64,000 nt of DNA from Bin125 sp026705025 (GTDB lineage Bacteria > Chloroflexota > Dehalococcoidia > Bin125): assembly GCA_026705025.1 (NCBI GenBank), contig JAPPBN010000045.1, forward strand, positions 227,600 to 291,599. The letters run 5' to 3'. Shown piece after piece: positions 17,954 to 26,946 of the stretch; the stretch's first letter is position 1; each line of letters opens with the position of its first letter. The notes beneath the pieces were generated by a model. The model made no database searches and had not been told where the DNA came from. It saw only the letters and a program-made list of their open reading frames with translations. A program made the position numbers and the translations under genes.

Positions 17954-20245
17954 CTAGCGCTGGCGCTGCGCCTCCGCGTTGGCGACCAGGTGACGTGTCT
18001 GTTCGATCACGTCGGGAGTGACGGAAATCGAGGTGATCCCCCAGTCAACAAGACGTTGAGCCAGGTCGGGATGTTCCGATGGCCCCTGGCCACAGACCGA
18101 CACGGTGATGCCGCGCCGCTTGGCGGTGGTGATCACGTGCTCAATGGCTCTGAGCACAGCAGGATTTCGCTCGTCAAATGTGTCGGCGAACCGTTCGGAG
18201 TCGCGATCGATCCCGAGCGTCAGTTGCGTCAGGTCGTTAGAACCAATTGACACGCCGTCGATACCGCAATCGATGAACTCGTCGAGCAGCAACACATTGG
18301 ATGGCACTTCGACCATCATCCAGAGCTGGAAGCCATCGGGTTCTCCGGCGTTTCTCGCGAGACCGTAGTCATCGACCTGTTTGACAACCTGCGACATTTC
18401 ATCAGGTGTGCGGACGAATGGGATCATCAAGTGGAGGTTGGGATGATCTTCGCGGACGTGCTCGAGGGCGCGGAGCTCAAGTTCGAACAAATCGGGCTCG
18501 CGAATGTAGCGCGCGGCGCCCCGATAGCCGATCATCGGGTTTTCCTCGTCGGGCTCGTAGATGTCGCCGCCGGTCAGGTTGGCGTACTCATTGGTCTTGA
18601 AGTCGGTGGCTCGATACACGACCGGTCGCGGGTCGAAGGCCGATGCGATCTTGCGCATGCCCTCCGAGAGGCGGCGTACGTACTCGTCCTGGCGCCCCGT
18701 GTTGATGAAGTTGCGGGGATGCTCGCCCAACCGGGCGATGATGAACTCAGCGCGCAGGAGTCCAACGCCGTCGACATCGCGCTCGGCAACCCGATCGGCG
18801 ATCTCCGGCTCGGCCAGGTTGACGTAGAGCTTGGTTTCGGTGGCGATCGGCGCGTAGAGTTCTTCTTCGCGGTCGTGCCACCAGGTCAGCAGTTCGCTCT
18901 GGACACCGTCATAGATCAATCCTGACGCACCGTCGACGGTGACCTCGCGGCCCTCGGCCAGTTTTGCTGCTCCTGCGGCGCCAACGACGCAGGGGACGCC
19001 GAGTTCGCGGGAGATGATCGCGGCGTGGCAGGTTCGGCCGCCGCGTTCCGTGATGATCGCGGCGGCGCGCTTCATTGCCGGGACGAAGTCAGGGGTCGTC
19101 ATTTCAGCAACCAGCACGTCGCCCTCGCCGATACTCGACGTTTCGCGGGCATTGAGAATCACGCGGATGCGTCCGCTGGCGACGCCTGGCGAGGCGGGCG
19201 AACCATCGAGGATTGGCGGGTCGGCTGGCGTTGGCGCCGGGTTGTCGCCGTTGGTTCTGGCAGGGGGCGCCACCGTAGTGATGGGACGGGTCTGGAGGAG
19301 ATAAAACTGATTGTCCGCCCAGCCCCACTCTATGTCCTGGGGTGAGCGGTAGTGAGATTCGATCCGTTTGCCGATCGTCGTCAGTTCGACGATTTGCTCA
19401 TCGCTGAGCTTGGCCATTGACCCGTCCGACTCGGACAGATCCTGCCAGACATTGGCTCCATGCTCGGGATCCAGCCGGCCGTCGGGCGAACGGACCAGAC
19501 GGCGATCCTGTGTGAAAATCTGGCGTTCCAGTATCTGGTTGGCCGATTTGTCAACCTCGTAGTGGTCAGGCGAAACAAGGCCGCCCACTACCGCTTCGCC
19601 AAGTCCGAACGCGGCCTCAATCACGACGCGGTTGTGGTCGTTGGTGATCGGGTCGACGGTAAACATCACGCCGGACGATTCCGATTGCACCATTCGTTGC
19701 ACGGGAACGGCCAGGTCGACGTCGAGGTGTCCCCAGCCGGCCTGCTCGCGATAGAAGATGGCACGTGCCTCAAACAGGGAAGCCCAGCAGCGCTGGACGG
19801 CTTCGACGACGTTGACGCCGCCCTCGATGTTGAGGAAGGTCGCCTGCTGTCCGGCGAACGATGCTTCGGCCAGATCCTCGGCCGTCGCCGAGCTGCGGAC
19901 CGCGACCGGGCCCTCACCCAGCTCTGCGTAGGCAGCGGTGATCTCCTGCTGCATCGTGGCCGGCATCTCGGCCTGTTCGATGGCGTGCTGCACGGCATCG
20001 GCGGTGGCATTGAGTTGGTCGTCGTCGTCGACGTTGAGACCGTGCAGAATGCGCCGCAGGACGTGATCGAGTCCGCTGTGATTGATGAATTCGCGATAGG
20101 CGCGGGTGGTGACCACGAATCCCGGCGGCACCGGGATGTTGGCCTGCGTGAGCTCGCCCAGGTTCGCCCCTTTGCCGCCGACAAGTGGGACGTCGTCTCG
20201 TCCGACTTCGGCGAACCAGACGATGTGTTGGGAGTCAGAGGTCAT
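17954..20245 (-). CDS. ppsA: Phosphoenolpyruvate synthase (pyruvate, water dikinase)
   Basis: Converts pyruvate, ATP and water to PEP, AMP and phosphate for gluconeogenesis. The 763-residue protein shows the three expected parts: an ATP-grasp N-terminal domain (VPLVGGKGANLGEL; AVRSSATAEDLAEASFAGQQATFLN), the swivelling phosphohistidine domain (ERGGRTCHAAIISRELGVPCVVG), and the PEP/pyruvate-binding barrel (MVEVPSNVLLLDEFIDCGIDGVSIGSNDLTQLTLGIDRDS, ending SVCGQGPSEHPD). The start is placed at MTSDSQHIVWFAEVG (ATG at 20243-20245); 28 further upstream codons look non-coding. No clear ribosome binding site is present. Confidence 0.95.
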   Translation of the reverse strand: MTSDSQHIVWFAEVGRDDVPLVGGKGANLGELTQANIPVPPGFVVTTRAYREFINHSGLDHVLRRILHGLNVDDDDQLNATADAVQHAIEQAEMPATMQQEITAAYAELGEGPVAVRSSATAEDLAEASFAGQQATFLNIEGGVNVVEAVQRCWASLFEARAIFYREQAGWGHLDVDLAVPVQRMVQSESSGVMFTVDPITNDHNRVVIEAAFGLGEAVVGGLVSPDHYEVDKSANQILERQIFTQDRRLVRSPDGRLDPEHGANVWQDLSESDGSMAKLSDEQIVELTTIGKRIESHYRSPQDIEWGWADNQFYLLQTRPITTVAPPARTNGDNPAPTPADPPILDGSPASPGVASGRIRVILNARETSSIGEGDVLVAEMTTPDFVPAMKRAAAIITERGGRTCHAAIISRELGVPCVVGAAGAAKLAEGREVTVDGASGLIYDGVQSELLTWWHDREEELYAPIATETKLYVNLAEPEIADRVAERDVDGVGLLRAEFIIARLGEHPRNFINTGRQDEYVRRLSEGMRKIASAFDPRPVVYRATDFKTNEYANLTGGDIYEPDEENPMIGYRGAARYIREPDLFELELRALEHVREDHPNLHLMIPFVRTPDEMSQVVKQVDDYGLARNAGEPDGFQLWMMVEVPSNVLLLDEFIDCGIDGVSIGSNDLTQLTLGIDRDSERFADTFDERNPAVLRAIEHVITTAKRRGITVSVCGQGPSEHPDLAQRLVDWGITSISVTPDVIEQTRHLVANAEAQRQR

Positions 20246-20374
20246 GAAGGAAGTCCGCGGAAGGCTGGCTGGGACGTTCACGGCTCGCGGAGGCAGGATA
20301 TCACCGCCTCGACAATGCACGACTATCACCCAGTTTCCCCGCGTACCGCGCGGTCGAGAACGGTCTGCTCGGGA

Positions 20375-22231
20375 CTACTCGACCGTGACCGTCTTTGCGA
20401 GGTTGCGCGGCTGGTCGATGTCCAGACCCCGAGTCAACGCGAGCTGGTATGCGAGCAGCTGGACCACCGGCGTGAGTGAAAAGGGCGTCAGCAGCGGCGG
20501 AGCAGGGGGCACGGCGATGAAGTGGTCGACCAGCTCGGCGAGTTCGGCGTCGCCTTCGTCGCCAACGGCGATCACCGGTGCTCGTCGGGCCCTGACCTGT
20601 TGAATGGCGGAGGTCATCTTGTCGAATAGCGGGCCGCGGGGCGCCAGCGCAATCACCGGGAATTCCTGATCGAGCAGCGCGATCGGCCCATGCTTCATTT
20701 CTCCGGCCGCATACCCTTCGGCGTGAACGTATGAGATCTCTTTGCATTTGAGGGCCGCTTCCATGGCGAGCGGATACTCAATGCCGCGACCGAGCACGAG
20801 GAAGTTTGAGGCAGCGCCGAACAGCTGGGCGATCTGGGCGCAACGAGCGGCTTGGCCAATGCCGCGCTCCAGCAGCGACGGCGCGGTGAGCAGCTGTTCG
20901 AGTCGTTTACTGAGCGCCTCCGTGCTCAGCCGACCCTGCGCGTGACCGATCCGGCAGGCGAGCAGATACAGCGCTGCCAACGAACCGACAAATGTCTTGG
21001 TCGAGGCGACGCCCACCTCGGGACCGCAGCGGATGATGATCGACGTGTCAGCCTGGCGGGTTGCTTCCGAGCCATCGACGTTGGTGATCACGACCTGCGG
21101 CGCGCCCCATCGATCGCGCACGTGGTTCATGGCGCCCAGGGTGTCGATCGTCTCCCCGGATTGCGTCACGGCGACGACCAGGGTCGATGGTCCCAGCACG
21201 GGAGCACGAAAGCGAAACTCTGATGCGTTGTCAAAGTCAGCGGGAATGCCGGCGATTTGCTCGATCCACCAGCGTCCGATCATTGCCGCGTGGAGCGAGG
21301 TGCCCATGCCGATGACCAACACTCGCTCAATGCTGGCCAGCGTCTCTGCCGGCAGTTCGAGATCGTCGGCGAGCGCGCTCGCCGGTTCAAGTCTGGCCCG
21401 GCCGCGAATCGTGTCGGACAGCGCGCGAGGCTGTTCGTGGATCTCCTTGAGCATGAAGTGCCGGAAGGGCCCGCGGGCAATCGCGACGGGATCCAGGTCG
21501 ACCTGGGTGGGCTCTGGCTGGAACTGCGTTCCCCCTTGACGCCGGATCGAGACGCTCTCTGACTCAATCGTTGCGATTTCGCCATCCTCAAGGTGATACA
21601 CACTGGTCGTGTGGGGCAGCAGCGCGGGGAGGTCGCTGGCGACGAACACTTCACCGTCGCCGTATCCGATCACGATTCCCCCGGCGGAACCCTTGCGTGC
21701 GGCGTAGATCCGGTTCGGGCTGCCGCGATGGACCGCAGCGATCGCGTTCGCTCCACGCAGGCGGCCAATGGCGGACGCCAGGGCGTCTCCGAATGACTTT
21801 CCCGCTGCCAGCTCTCTCGAGATCAGCTCGGGAATGACCTCGGTGTCGGTATCGGATTGCCAGGAACGACCTTCGGCGTCGAGCCGTTCCTGCAGTTCCG
21901 CCTTCAACTCGCGGTAGTTCTCGACAATGCCGTTCTGCACGACAATCACGTCGCCAGAGGAGGAGGCGTGCGGATGGGCATTGCGATCGGACGGTTGGCC
22001 GTGAGTGGCCCATCGCGTGTGACCAATTCCGGTCGCGCCGCCCGGCATCCGATCGATCGCCGCTTGCAGGTCGCGAAGTTTGCCCTCTCGCTTCATCACC
22101 GACAATGCGCCGTCATGGTCGAGGACCGCGATGCCCGACGAGTCATAGCCCCGATACTCGAGACGTTGCAATCCCTCAAGCAGAATCGGGCCGGCTGCTT
22201 GATGGCCGACGTAGCCCACGATGCCACACAT
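20375..22231 (-). CDS. glmS: Glutamine-fructose-6-phosphate aminotransferase (isomerizing)
   Basis: Makes glucosamine-6-phosphate, the entry to peptidoglycan precursor synthesis. In the 618-residue protein the mature N-terminus MCGIVGYVG supplies the nucleophile Cys2. The glutaminase domain has LEYRGYDSSGIAVL and GHTRWATHG. Two SIS sugar-phosphate isomerase domains follow (GMGTSLHAAMIG; TQSGETIDTLGAM; LGRGIEYPLAMEAALKCKEISYVHAEGYAAGEMKHGPIALLD), and it ends LDIDQPRNLAKTVTVE as usual. The start is ATG at 22231. Only 14 bases separate it from the DUF512 gene, which leaves no room for a glmS ribozyme. glmU, acting later in the pathway, is at 40.6 kb. Confidence 0.97.
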   Translation of the reverse strand: MCGIVGYVGHQAAGPILLEGLQRLEYRGYDSSGIAVLDHDGALSVMKREGKLRDLQAAIDRMPGGATGIGHTRWATHGQPSDRNAHPHASSSGDVIVVQNGIVENYRELKAELQERLDAEGRSWQSDTDTEVIPELISRELAAGKSFGDALASAIGRLRGANAIAAVHRGSPNRIYAARKGSAGGIVIGYGDGEVFVASDLPALLPHTTSVYHLEDGEIATIESESVSIRRQGGTQFQPEPTQVDLDPVAIARGPFRHFMLKEIHEQPRALSDTIRGRARLEPASALADDLELPAETLASIERVLVIGMGTSLHAAMIGRWWIEQIAGIPADFDNASEFRFRAPVLGPSTLVVAVTQSGETIDTLGAMNHVRDRWGAPQVVITNVDGSEATRQADTSIIIRCGPEVGVASTKTFVGSLAALYLLACRIGHAQGRLSTEALSKRLEQLLTAPSLLERGIGQAARCAQIAQLFGAASNFLVLGRGIEYPLAMEAALKCKEISYVHAEGYAAGEMKHGPIALLDQEFPVIALAPRGPLFDKMTSAIQQVRARRAPVIAVGDEGDAELAELVDHFIAVPPAPPLLTPFSLTPVVQLLAYQLALTRGLDIDQPRNLAKTVTVE

Positions 22232-22245
22232 GGAGAACCCCGCGT

Positions 22246-23667
22246 CTACCCCGCCGCCGGCGTCGTCCAACTGCGACCGTTGGAACGCGGATTCGGTTGC
22301 GGCTGCCTGCTGGCCGTACCGTCCCGTGCACTGCCGTCTGCCATTGACTCTAAGAGCTCAGAGAGCGTGTAGACGAATGAAACTGGTCGATTCAGCGTGG
22401 ATTCCAGATCAGCCGGCGTGAGATCATCAAGAAATTTCGCCCCGAAGTAGTCGAGCGATGCTCGTGGCAGGAACACGTGCTCGGCCAGTTCAGTGCGTGC
22501 GAGCGCCATTGCGAAGTCTCCGCCGGGGATGAGTCCGCTGACGTTGACCCGCTCGCCGAACAGGGAATTCTGGATTGGGATGACCCGAAAGTCGACGCCG
22601 GTCAGGGCAGAGACTTCGTTGCACAACTCGCGAAGCGTTGGGGCGATGAGGGTGCCGCAGGCAATCAGGGCCGAAGTTGAGGGAACGTTGAGTCGGCCCT
22701 CCTGAATCCGGCGTCGGGTGTTGCGCCAGTCCTCTATCAAGGTGCGGGTCATGCCGACGCCGTTTTCCCATTGCGGGAAACCGTCGTAGCGCCGCTTCGA
22801 GGGAATCTGGGCGCCTGCGGTGAGATAGAACTCGTCACTGGGAAACACGACCGAGTTACCCCGTTGCGATCGGGTCTGGCGCTGCCAGCGTCGCAGCTGC
22901 CTGACCACTCGTTGGGCCTCGGACTTGCTGTGCGCCCGCATACCGGCGTCTTTGATCCGCTCCTCGCCTTCCAGTGAGGAGCCCACCGGCACCACGCCGA
23001 TTGATACCACGTTCCCTTGACTGAGCAGGTCCCCAACCGTCTGATCGAGGGCGTCGCCGTCGTTCACCCCCGGACATAACACGACCTGCGTGTGGACTTC
23101 GATTCGCATGTCGGCGAGCCGTCGCAGTTGCTCGAGAATGTCGGGGGCGTTGCGGTTGCCCAGCAACCGTCGCCGCAGTTCCAGGTCGGTGGCATGGACG
23201 CTCACGTGCAGTGGGCTCAGCCGTTGCTCCTCGAGGCGAGTCCAATCGTCGTCCGAGAGGTTGGTGAGCGTGACGAAATTGCCGTGCAGGAACGAGAGCC
23301 GGTAGTCATCGTCCTTGACGTAGAGCGGACGCCGCAGACCCTTCGGCAATCCCTTGAGGAAACAGAAGAAACACTTGTTGTTACAGATCCGGGTACCGTC
23401 AAACGCTTCGTCCGTGAACTCGATCCCGAGCGGCTCATCGATCGGCTTCTCAAACTCGACGATGGCGAGTTCGCCGTCATGTACGACCTCAAGCTCGACG
23501 AAGTCGTCGGTCGTCTGAAATCGGTAATCCACGGGGTCGCGGATTGGCTGACCGTTGACCGCCAGCACCTGGTCGCCAGGACGCAGTCCGGCTTCTTCGG
23601 CGATTGAGTCAGGCTCGACGGCGCTGATAGCGCCCGGTGGAACGACGGTACGGCGCGGACGGGACAT
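22246..23667 (-). CDS. DUF512 protein: PDZ plus radical-SAM-type domain
   Basis: Family of unknown function with an N-terminal PDZ-like domain (residues 8-70: AISAVEPDSIAEEAGLRPGDQVLAVNGQPI), then a radical-SAM-like Fe-S segment with clustered cysteines (ICNNKCFFCFLKGLPKGLRRPLYVKDDDYRLSF) and the C-terminal DUF512 domain (VVFPSDEFYLTAG...). The Cys pattern C-x3-C-x2-C is the expected one. Length 473 residues from MSRPRRTVVPPG (ATG at 23665-23667). The upstream extension to 23835 overlaps ispH and is not supported. It lies between ispH and glmS in the same operon. The family is conserved in Firmicutes, Cyanobacteria and Chloroflexota and is suspected to act in metal or cofactor chemistry. Confidence 0.88.
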   Translation of the reverse strand: MSRPRRTVVPPGAISAVEPDSIAEEAGLRPGDQVLAVNGQPIRDPVDYRFQTTDDFVELEVVHDGELAIVEFEKPIDEPLGIEFTDEAFDGTRICNNKCFFCFLKGLPKGLRRPLYVKDDDYRLSFLHGNFVTLTNLSDDDWTRLEEQRLSPLHVSVHATDLELRRRLLGNRNAPDILEQLRRLADMRIEVHTQVVLCPGVNDGDALDQTVGDLLSQGNVVSIGVVPVGSSLEGEERIKDAGMRAHSKSEAQRVVRQLRRWQRQTRSQRGNSVVFPSDEFYLTAGAQIPSKRRYDGFPQWENGVGMTRTLIEDWRNTRRRIQEGRLNVPSTSALIACGTLIAPTLRELCNEVSALTGVDFRVIPIQNSLFGERVNVSGLIPGGDFAMALARTELAEHVFLPRASLDYFGAKFLDDLTPADLESTLNRPVSFVYTLSELLESMADGSARDGTASRQPQPNPRSNGRSWTTPAAG

Positions 23668-23698
23668 TCGCAGTCCGAGAAACCCTGTCGGGGTGTAG

Positions 23699-24574
23699 CT
23701 AGACGGCGGCCGACATCGCGGCGTCGATTTCTTCGATTCGTTCGACCACGGCGTCAATCGAGAAGTCGGGAGTTGACGCGCCGGCGGTGACGCCAATGTC
23801 TTTGTGGCCGTCGAACCATTCACGCTTGAGTTCATCGGCGGTCTCGACGTGATATGTCTCGACGCCGTTGGCTCGGGAGAGTTCGGCCAGGTGCCTGGTA
23901 TTGGCGGAGTTGTGACCGCCGACGACGATCATCAGGTCGACGTCCTCCGTGAGATCGCGCGTTGCGGCCTGTTGGGACGTCGTGGCATTGCACAGCACAT
24001 TGACCACTCTGATCTCGGTGATTTGGTCGATCCGCGCGCGCATCAGATTGGCGACGAACACGGCGAAGCGCTCGGGGGTGTGCGTGGTCTGAGAGATCAC
24101 GCCAATCTTGGAAGGCAGATAGTCGGGGAGGTCTTCGAGCGACTCGTCCTTGATCACGATGCCGCGTCCACGGCACCAGCCGAGCACGCCCTTGACCTCG
24201 GGATGCGTGGGATCGCCGAAGATGATGACGGTAAAGCCACGTTCGGCCAGATTTCGCGCGGCACGCTGGGAACGCGAGACGAACTGACAGGTGGTATCGA
24301 TCACTTTGAGTCCGCGATCCTCAATGTCGCGGACGACGGTCTCGCCGACGCCGTGCGCCGTGATCGCGACCGTGTCGGTCTCGACGCCGACCGCCGAGCG
24401 GTCTTCCTTAACTCTGATTCCAGTGTGTTCGAGTTCTTCGACCACCTGCGGGTTGTGAACCACCTGTCCGAGGGTGGTCACTCTCGTGCCGTTGGCGGCC
24501 GCCTCTTTCATCATGTCGACCGCTCGACGCACGCCGAAGCAGAAGCCCATGTCGCTCGCGCGGTGAATTTTCAT
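23699..24574 (-). CDS. ispH: 4-hydroxy-3-methylbut-2-enyl diphosphate reductase
   Basis: Last enzyme of the MEP isoprenoid pathway; reduces HMBPP to IPP and DMAPP with an Fe-S cluster. The 291-residue protein has the three cluster cysteines Cys12 (GFCFGV), Cys96 (DTTCQFV) and Cys195 (VLCNATTSQQ), and the substrate histidines His40 (VVHNPQV), His74 (TAHGVG) and His124 (PTHPEV). Length is normal. It overlaps the plsC stop by four bases (ATGA), so the two are translationally coupled. Confidence 0.97.
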   Translation of the reverse strand: MKIHRASDMGFCFGVRRAVDMMKEAAANGTRVTTLGQVVHNPQVVEELEHTGIRVKEDRSAVGVETDTVAITAHGVGETVVRDIEDRGLKVIDTTCQFVSRSQRAARNLAERGFTVIIFGDPTHPEVKGVLGWCRGRGIVIKDESLEDLPDYLPSKIGVISQTTHTPERFAVFVANLMRARIDQITEIRVVNVLCNATTSQQAATRDLTEDVDLMIVVGGHNSANTRHLAELSRANGVETYHVETADELKREWFDGHKDIGVTAGASTPDFSIDAVVERIEEIDAAMSAAV

Positions 24575-25398
24575 GCTGCTGCTCCAGGTTTGTCGTCAGG
24601 TTTGTCGTCGCCGATGTGGCCGCTCCTGCCATCCTGATCGGTGTCGTCGTCGACCAGGTCCGCATATACGCCACGATACGCGGGGGGTAGCTGTTCGGCA
24701 ATGGCTCGCATGATAGTGATATGCGCGGCGTCGATGTCGTCGCGCGTCACGCGGGCGCCCTTGGGCCTGACCACGAATGGGTTCGACGCAGTCATCCGGA
24801 CCGTTGTTCGCGCGATCAGGGAGCGCCAGCCGGCCCGCATGCGCTCGGATCCGGTGATTCCGACCGCGACCACGGGAACCTGGGTGCGCAAGGCGAGCAA
24901 TGCGGTACCGGAGTGGGCTTGCATCATGGCGCCGGTGTCGGAACGGTGTCCCTCGGGGAACATTCCGACCACAGCGCCGTTGGCCAGCAGACGCTCAGCT
25001 TCGCGAATCGCCAATCGATCCCCCGCTCCGCGCCGCACCGGAAACGCGCCGGACAGTGCGAAGAGATAGCCAATGATCGGTTCTTTCTGAAAGAGCTCGA
25101 CCTTCGCCATGTATCGGGGAGAGCGGGGATAGATGGCAGACGCCATCATCGCCGGATCCGCCGACGAGACATGATTCGAGGCGATGATCACGCCGCCCTT
25201 GGGGATGCGGTCGAAATGGTTCCATTGGCAGCGCACAATCCTGAGGAATGCCAACCGGGCGAAGAAGCCGGCAACCAGGAACCAGACTCGCGACGCGTTA
25301 GGCATACCCATCATGCCGATGTCGGCCAGTGCCTTGTACTCGCCGAACACCAGGCGAGTCAGTTGTCGAGTGACCCAGCGGTACACGCGTCGGCGCAT
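24571..25398 (-). CDS. plsC: 1-acyl-sn-glycerol-3-phosphate acyltransferase
   Basis: Transfers an acyl chain to lysophosphatidic acid to make phosphatidic acid at the inner membrane. The 275-residue protein contains the acyltransferase motif H-x4-D (NHVSSADP), the substrate-binding FPEGHRSDTG and the third block VPVVAVGITGSE. A hydrophobic stretch near residues 38-55 could attach it to the membrane. The C-terminal tail is rich in Asp and Lys. It sits between cmk (three bases away) and ispH (4-base overlap), an arrangement close to the common cmk-plsC pair. Confidence 0.92.
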   Translation of the reverse strand: MRRRVYRWVTRQLTRLVFGEYKALADIGMMGMPNASRVWFLVAGFFARLAFLRIVRCQWNHFDRIPKGGVIIASNHVSSADPAMMASAIYPRSPRYMAKVELFQKEPIIGYLFALSGAFPVRRGAGDRLAIREAERLLANGAVVGMFPEGHRSDTGAMMQAHSGTALLALRTQVPVVAVGITGSERMRAGWRSLIARTTVRMTASNPFVVRPKGARVTRDDIDAAHITIMRAIAEQLPPAYRGVYADLVDDDTDQDGRSGHIGDDKPDDKPGAAA

Positions 25399-25401
25399 TT
25401 G

Positions 25402-26142
25402 TCAACTCCGTCGCGTAGTTGGAGTTGATTGGTCGATGGCGAGACCAGGAATGCGTTCCCGAATGATCGCCTCCGCAATGTCTATGGACTGCTCGAGCGT
25501 TAGATCCGAGGTATCGATCCAAACCTCGTCGGAGGAGTGGCTCAATGGAGAAGCGACACGTCCTTGATCACGGGCATCTCGACGTCTGATGGCTCTGAGG
25601 ACCTCTGACTCACTCCCGATCGCCTTGTTCTCCGCTGCCCGTCGTCTGGCGCGGACTTCATCCCTGGCATCGAGAAATATCTTTGCGGGAGCATTGGGAA
25701 GGACGACGGTGCCGATGTCGCGTCCCACAACGATCATGCAGCCTTGCGCCGCCTCCGACTGTTGAATGGCAACCATCAGCTCTCGCACCCCAGCGTTGGC
25801 GGCGACAATCGGAACGCCCGACTCGACTTGTGGCTGGCGCAGGTGCGGCGTGGCGTTGTCGCCGTCAACGAAGACGTCCATTTCCACGGAATCTGAGTCG
25901 GTTCTCGGGGACAGATGAAACTCCGACGCTCGGATTAGTTCAGCAACGCTGTCCTCTTCGTCCAGATGGACGCCTTTGCGCTGTGCCTGCCAGGTCGCGG
26001 CGCGATACATGATTCCGGTGTCGAAGAGCCGCCAGCCGAGGCGCTTCGCCAGGGCGCGGCCAACGGCGGTCTTGCCTGAAGCGACCGGACCATCGATCGC
26101 GACGAGTCGGTTTCGGCAGTCAGGATTTCGTGAGGGTGCCAC
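25402..26142 (-). CDS. cmk: Cytidylate kinase
   Basis: Phosphorylates CMP and dCMP. The 246-residue protein has the P-loop AIDGPVASGKTAVGRALAKRLG, the NMP-binding segment LFDTGIMYRAATW, the conserved IVVGRDIGTVVLPNA (GRDIG), and the lid region RRDARDQGR. Length is normal. The start is GTG at 26140-26142 (MAPSRNPD); no ribosome binding site is visible, so it may be coupled to rluB, which ends 24 bases upstream. Confidence 0.94.
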   Translation of the reverse strand: MAPSRNPDCRNRLVAIDGPVASGKTAVGRALAKRLGWRLFDTGIMYRAATWQAQRKGVHLDEEDSVAELIRASEFHLSPRTDSDSVEMDVFVDGDNATPHLRQPQVESGVPIVAANAGVRELMVAIQQSEAAQGCMIVVGRDIGTVVLPNAPAKIFLDARDEVRARRRAAENKAIGSESEVLRAIRRRDARDQGRVASPLSHSSDEVWIDTSDLTLEQSIDIAEAIIRERIPGLAIDQSTPTTRRS

Positions 26143-26166
26143 AGCACAATGGTAGTGGCGGGCTGC

Positions 26167-26946
26167 TTACGACTCAGCATTGTCGGTGTCGCTGGTCAGC
26201 CCGGCGGCACGCCGCAGCAACCGGATCTCCCGGCGGCTCAACGGGCGGAACTTGCCGGTGGGCAAGTCGCGGAGCAACAGTGGACCGAAGCGCACTCGGC
26301 GCAGGGTGACGACAGGATGGCCGATGGCGTCGCACAAGCGCCGCACCTCGCGCTTTCGTCCGGTGTGCAGCGTCAGGGTGAGCCATGAGGTGGTCCGGCG
26401 CTTATTCAAACTCCGCCCTGGGCGACGCGACCTGGCAGGTTTGGCCTGCAGGATCTCGTCCTGGTCGCGGATGCCTTCGAAGATTCGATCCAGAGCCCGA
26501 TCGCTCGGTTGGCCGATGACCTCGGCCAGGTACACACGCTGCACCTCCTGGGATGGATGGAGCAGTCGGTCCACCAATGGGCCGTCGTTGGTCAGCAACA
26601 GCAGACCTTCGCTGTCCAGATCCAACCGTCCGACCGGGACGCAACGCGGGGCGTTGGCGGGAAGGAACTCGACCACTGTGTGGCGGCCGCGGTCGTCCTG
26701 CACGGTCGAGAGGACGCCGCGCGGTTTGTTGAGCGCGTAGTAGCGAAGCGGTTCTGGTTCGGACAGTGGCCGGCCGTCGAGGGTGATCTGTTGACTCGCA
26801 GGATGGACGCGAAGAGACAGGTCGGTGACCACCTGACCGTCGACCGTGATTCTTCGTTGTCTAACCAGCTCCTCGGCGGCGCGCCGCGAGGCGGCGCCGC
26901 TGCGGGCGATGGCGACGGCGATGCGGATCCGGTCGGAGTCGATCAT
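26167..26946 (-). CDS. rluB: 23S rRNA pseudouridine synthase RluB/RsuA family
   Basis: Isomerises a specific uridine in ribosomal RNA. The 259-residue protein starts with an S4 RNA-binding domain (IRIAVAIARSGAASRRAAEELVRQRRITVDGQVV). It continues with the catalytic domain: LNKPRGVLST, the active-site motif VGRLDLDSEGLLLLTNDG (catalytic Asp in RLDLDSEG) and GRKREVRRLCDAIGHPV. The order fits RluB-type enzymes acting on 23S rRNA; RsuA cannot be fully excluded. Its ATG overlaps the stop of the lamin-tail gene by four bases. Confidence 0.92.
   Translation of the reverse strand: MIDSDRIRIAVAIARSGAASRRAAEELVRQRRITVDGQVVTDLSLRVHPASQQITLDGRPLSEPEPLRYYALNKPRGVLSTVQDDRGRHTVVEFLPANAPRCVPVGRLDLDSEGLLLLTNDGPLVDRLLHPSQEVQRVYLAEVIGQPSDRALDRIFEGIRDQDEILQAKPARSRRPGRSLNKRRTTSWLTLTLHTGRKREVRRLCDAIGHPVVTLRRVRFGPLLLRDLPTGKFRPLSRREIRLLRRAAGLTSDTDNAES

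Noticed and set aside
22232..22245. Possible glmS ribozyme upstream of glmS
   Set aside because: Only 14 bases separate glmS from the preceding gene; there is no room for the ribozyme.
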